Shown: in pieces, positions 59,980 through 64,000 of the stretch
Numbering within the stretch: the first letter of the stretch is position 1
Layout of the letters: every line of letters starts with the position of its first letter
From: Streptomyces griseiscabiei
Lineage (GTDB): Bacteria; Actinomycetota; Actinomycetes; Streptomycetales; Streptomycetaceae
Length of the DNA: 64,000 nucleotides
Direction of reading: 5' to 3'
NCBI RefSeq assembly: GCF_020010925.1
Contig: NZ_JAGJBZ010000002.1
Location: 744,001 to 808,000 of the forward strand
Program-made: the position numbers and the translations under genes
The notes under the pieces: model-generated
What the model saw: the letters and a program-made list of their open reading frames with translations, nothing else
The model's database searches: none
Told to the model about the DNA's origin: nothing

Positions 59980-61515
59980 ATGCAGAACCCGGGCACCGCG
60001 ACCCCGGACCGATTCCCCGCACAGGACCGCTTCGCGGTCGGCGCGCAGTACATCGCCGGCCGCCTGACGAAGGGCACATCGGGCCGCACCCACACGGTCG
60101 TCGATCCCGCGACGGGCGACGAGGTCCTCACTTACGAACTGGCCGGCACCGACGACGTGGACGCGGCCGTAGCCGCCGCCCGCGCGGCGTTCCCCGGCTG
60201 GGCCGCCACCACCCCCGGTGAGCGGTCGGACGCGCTGCACCGCTTCGCCGCGGTCCTGGCCGACCGGGCGGAGGAGTTCGCACGGGCCGAGTCCCTGCAG
60301 TGCGGGAAGCCGCTCAAGCTGACCCGTGAGTTCGACGTGCCCGGCACCATCGACAACACCGCGTTCTTCGCGGGCGCCGCCCGGCACCTCCAGGGCCAGT
60401 CGGCGGGCGAGTACTCCGGCGACCACACCTCGTACGTGCGCCGGGAGCCCATCGGCGTCGTCGGCTCCATCGCGCCCTGGAACTACCCGCTGCAGATGGC
60501 CGCCTGGAAGATCCTCCCGGCGGTCGCCGCGGGCAACACGATCGTCCTGAAGCCCGCCGAGCCGACCCCGCTGACCTCGCTGCTCTTCGCACAGGCAGCC
60601 ACCGACGCCGGAATCCCCGACGGTGTGATCAACATCGTCACCGGGACCGGCAAGGTGGCCGGTGAGCACCTCGTCGGCCATCCCGACGTGGTCATGACCT
60701 CCTTCACCGGCTCCACGGCCGTCGGCAAGCGGGTCGCCGAGATCGCCACGGCCACCGTCAAGCGCCTCCATCTGGAACTGGGCGGCAAGGCCCCGTTCGT
60801 GGTGTTCGACGACGCCGATCTGGAGGCCGCCGTGCACGGGGCGGTCGCGGGCGCCCTCATCAACACCGGCCAGGACTGCACGGCCGCCACGCGCGCGTAC
60901 GTGCAGCGGCCCCTCTACGAGGAGTTCGTCGCACGGACGGCCGCCCTCATGGAGACCGTCCGGCTCGGCGACCCCTTCGCCCCGGGCACCGACCTGGGCC
61001 CGCTGATCTCGCACGTCCAGCGCGACCGGGTCGCGGGGTTCGTCGAGCGGGCACGCGCGTACGCGCGCGTGGTGAGCGGGGGAGAGGCTCCCCAGGGGGA
61101 GCTGAAGGACGGCGCCTACTACCGGCCCACGCTCGTCGCGGACGCCGCCCAGGACTCCGAGATCGTCCAGTCGGAGATCTTCGGGCCGGTGCTGGTGGTC
61201 CTGCCCTTCGACAGCGACGACGAGGGCATCCGCCTCGCCAACGACACCCCGTACGGCCTCGCCGCCTCCGCCTGGAGCCGGGACGTGTACCGGACGAACC
61301 GCGCCACCCGCGAGATCAAGGCGGGCTGTGTGTGGATCAACGACCACATCCCGATCATCAGCGAGATGCCGCACGGCGGCTACAAGGCCTCCGGCTTCGG
61401 CAAGGACATGTCCTCGTATTCGTTCGAGGAGTACACCCAGATCAAGCACGTCATGTTCGACAATACGGCGATCGCCAGGAAGGACTGGCACCGCACGATC
61501 TTCGGGGACCGCTAG
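59980..61515 (+). CDS. Aldehyde dehydrogenase linked to polyamine import
   Basis: This 511-residue enzyme starts at ATG 59980 after GGAGGAGAG. Catalytic Cys lies in LINTGQDCTAATR, Glu in LHLELGGKAPF, and the cofactor loop is FTGSTAVGKRVAEI. It ends with HIPIISEMPHGGYKASGFG, as in the paralogue at 40816. The potD and potA genes follow, so aminobutyraldehyde or aminopropionaldehyde from putrescine or spermidine is the likely substrate. A C-terminal extension (FDNTAIARKDWHRTIFGDR) is specific to this copy. Confidence 0.9.
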   Translation: MQNPGTATPDRFPAQDRFAVGAQYIAGRLTKGTSGRTHTVVDPATGDEVLTYELAGTDDVDAAVAAARAAFPGWAATTPGERSDALHRFAAVLADRAEEFARAESLQCGKPLKLTREFDVPGTIDNTAFFAGAARHLQGQSAGEYSGDHTSYVRREPIGVVGSIAPWNYPLQMAAWKILPAVAAGNTIVLKPAEPTPLTSLLFAQAATDAGIPDGVINIVTGTGKVAGEHLVGHPDVVMTSFTGSTAVGKRVAEIATATVKRLHLELGGKAPFVVFDDADLEAAVHGAVAGALINTGQDCTAATRAYVQRPLYEEFVARTAALMETVRLGDPFAPGTDLGPLISHVQRDRVAGFVERARAYARVVSGGEAPQGELKDGAYYRPTLVADAAQDSEIVQSEIFGPVLVVLPFDSDDEGIRLANDTPYGLAASAWSRDVYRTNRATREIKAGCVWINDHIPIISEMPHGGYKASGFGKDMSSYSFEEYTQIKHVMFDNTAIARKDWHRTIFGDR

Positions 61516-61522
61516 CCAGCCC

Positions 61523-61555
61523 GGGGACCGGCCGTCCGACCCCCGGCCGGTCCCC
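61523..61555 (+). terminator. Intercistronic hairpin before potD
   Basis: GGGGACCGGCC (61523-61533) and GGCCGGTCCCC (61545-61555) form a perfect 11-base stem. Two copies of CCGAAAGGGCA (61566-61576 and 61580-61590) follow, next to the potD start. The hairpin may set the ratio of the dehydrogenase to transporter messages. Confidence 0.6.
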
Positions 61556-61598
61556 GCCCACCCTCCCGAAAGGGCACCTCCGAAAGGGCATCACGCGC

Positions 61599-62843
61599 AT
61601 GGAGCAGTACGAGCCCGACCGCCTGTCCCCGGCCCAGGTGGCCGCCGTGCGGCGCGGCGCCAGGAACGGCCGGGCCGCCCTCACCCGCCGTTCGCTGCTG
61701 CGCGCCACCACCGGCGGCGCACTCGCGATCGGCGGGCTCGGCGCGCTGAGCGCCTGCGGCATCCCCGCGGCGAAGAACACCTCGGGCGGCTCGTCCGAGG
61801 ACCACTCGGCCAAGGAGAAGGAGGTCAACTTCTCCAACTGGACCGAGTACATGGACGTCGACGACAGCGGCAAGCGCCACCCCAGCCTGGACCAGTTCAC
61901 CCGGCGTACCGGCATCAAGGTCGACTACACCGAGGACATCAACGACAACGTCGAGTTCTTCGGCAAGATCAAGCCGCAGCTCGCCGCCGGCCAGGACACC
62001 GGCCGCGACCTCATCTGTGTCACCGACTGGCTCGCCGCCCGGCTGATCCGCTTCGGGTGGGTGCAGAAACTGGACGCGTCGAACCTCCCGCACGCCTTCT
62101 CGAACCTCTCCCAGCAGTTCCGCGACCCCGACTGGGACCCGGGGCGGGCCTACTCCTACCCCTGGCAGGGCATCTCGACCGTCATCGCCTTCAACAAGAA
62201 GGCCCTCGACGGCGAGGAGGTCACCTCCGTCTCCGACATGCTCGACAACCCGAAGCTGAAGGGCCGCATCGGCTTCCTCTCCGAGATGCGCGACAGCATC
62301 GGGATGACCCTGCTGGACATGGGCAAGGACCCGGCGACGTTCACCGCCGACGACTACGACGCGGCGATCGCCCGCCTCCAGAAGGCCGTCGACCAGGGCC
62401 AGATCCGCCGCTTCACCGGCAACGACTACACCTCGGACCTCACCAAGGGCGACCTCGCTGCCTGTGTCGCCTGGGCCGGTGACGTCGTCCAGCTCAAGGC
62501 CGACAGCCCGGACGTCGACTTCGTCATCCCCGACAGCGGCTACATGACCTCGACCGACAACCTGCTGATCCCGAACAGGGCCCGGCACAAGACCAACGCC
62601 GAACGGCTCATCGACTACTACTACGAGCCGAAGCCGGCCGCCGAACTCGCCGCGTACATCAACTACGTGTGCCCGGTCGACGGGGTGAAGGCGGAGCTGG
62701 CCAAGATCGACCCGGACGCGGCGAACAACCCGCTGATCATTCCCGACGCGGCCATGGCGGCCAAGTCGCACGCCTTCCGCTCCCTGAGCCAGAAGGAAGA
62801 GACGGCGTACGAAGAGAAGTTCGCGAAGCTGACAGGGGCGTGA
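61599..62843 (+). CDS. potD: Spermidine/putrescine-binding lipoprotein (Tat)
   Basis: The 414-residue protein has a twin-arginine signal (TRRSLLRATTGG, RR at 30-31) and lipobox LSAC with Cys53, so it is exported folded and lipid-anchored. The PotD fold is recognised by VNFSNWTEYMDVDD, RRTGIKVDYTEDINDN, SYPWQGISTVIAFNKKAL and YINYVCPVDGVK. The start ATG 61599 follows two AAAGGG stretches as ribosome sites. It captures polyamines for PotA and the permeases that should lie beyond the window. Confidence 0.92.
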   Translation: MEQYEPDRLSPAQVAAVRRGARNGRAALTRRSLLRATTGGALAIGGLGALSACGIPAAKNTSGGSSEDHSAKEKEVNFSNWTEYMDVDDSGKRHPSLDQFTRRTGIKVDYTEDINDNVEFFGKIKPQLAAGQDTGRDLICVTDWLAARLIRFGWVQKLDASNLPHAFSNLSQQFRDPDWDPGRAYSYPWQGISTVIAFNKKALDGEEVTSVSDMLDNPKLKGRIGFLSEMRDSIGMTLLDMGKDPATFTADDYDAAIARLQKAVDQGQIRRFTGNDYTSDLTKGDLAACVAWAGDVVQLKADSPDVDFVIPDSGYMTSTDNLLIPNRARHKTNAERLIDYYYEPKPAAELAAYINYVCPVDGVKAELAKIDPDAANNPLIIPDAAMAAKSHAFRSLSQKEETAYEEKFAKLTGA

Positions 62844-62851
62844 CGAGGACG

Positions 62852-64000
<1,149 letters not shown>

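Overview
The window is high-GC chromosomal DNA from a Streptomyces or a very close relative. The evidence is GC-rich third codon positions, many GTG starts, ATGA/TGATG gene overlaps, the sporulation sigma factor gene whiG, four tandem type I signal peptidase genes, a mycothiol-dependent isomerase fold and a sortase-E type LAETG protein. Gene order is that of the conserved Streptomyces core (from memory, not checked by search). I see no tRNA, rRNA, prophage, insertion sequence, CRISPR array or secondary-metabolite cluster.

Layout. (1) 1-2909: end of amtB, then glnK and glnD, the nitrogen-sensing PII module. (2) 3130-11361: protein export and translation genes: ffh, a methyltransferase, an archaeal/eukaryotic-type proS, a SprT-like zinc protein, then rpsP-khpA-rimM-trmD-rplS. 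(3) 11441-15920: four consecutive signal peptidases (sipW, X, Y, Z), a NUDIX hydrolase and a DUF2469 protein. (4) 16050-21131: yraN-comM-dprA, then whiG and a TetR regulator. (5) 21539-28405: M23 peptidase, divergent rpsB, tsf, pyrH, frr, cdsA, rlmN. (6) 28466-32532: a TPP riboswitch and thiamine transporter thiBPQ. (7) 32544-38546: accessory genes: mycothiol-dependent isomerase-like protein, LAETG surface protein, LOG-family protein, VOC protein, and a degenerate ABC ATPase with a membrane partner. (8) 38752-42252: aminotransferase, Lrp/AsnC regulator and aldehyde dehydrogenase, probably polyamine catabolism. (9) 42321-43283: cN-I type 5'-nucleotidase. (10) 43619-51061, extended to 52386: a tightly coupled operon of ribose-type ABC transporter, M20 peptidase, metallo-beta-lactamase-fold protein and IclR regulator, followed by an unrecognised TIM-barrel-like protein. 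(11) 52573-59797: YceI, a small membrane protein, an unusual ECF sigma factor fused to a zinc anti-sigma motif and membrane/extracellular parts, GDPD, an adenosine deaminase-family enzyme, a DUF4190 protein and a NADAR protein. (12) 59980-64000: a second aldehyde dehydrogenase with potD and potA, a polyamine importer running off the end of the window.

How it works together. Polyamine uptake (PotD/PotA) with one aldehyde dehydrogenase, and the aminotransferase/aldehyde dehydrogenase/Lrp group 20 kb away, look like one nitrogen-scavenging theme, fitting the PII module at the left end. The best candidates for undescribed biology are the ABC-transporter/M20/MBL/IclR/TIM-barrel catabolic operon of unknown substrate, and the single-protein sigma/anti-sigma/membrane sensor at 53985-55673.
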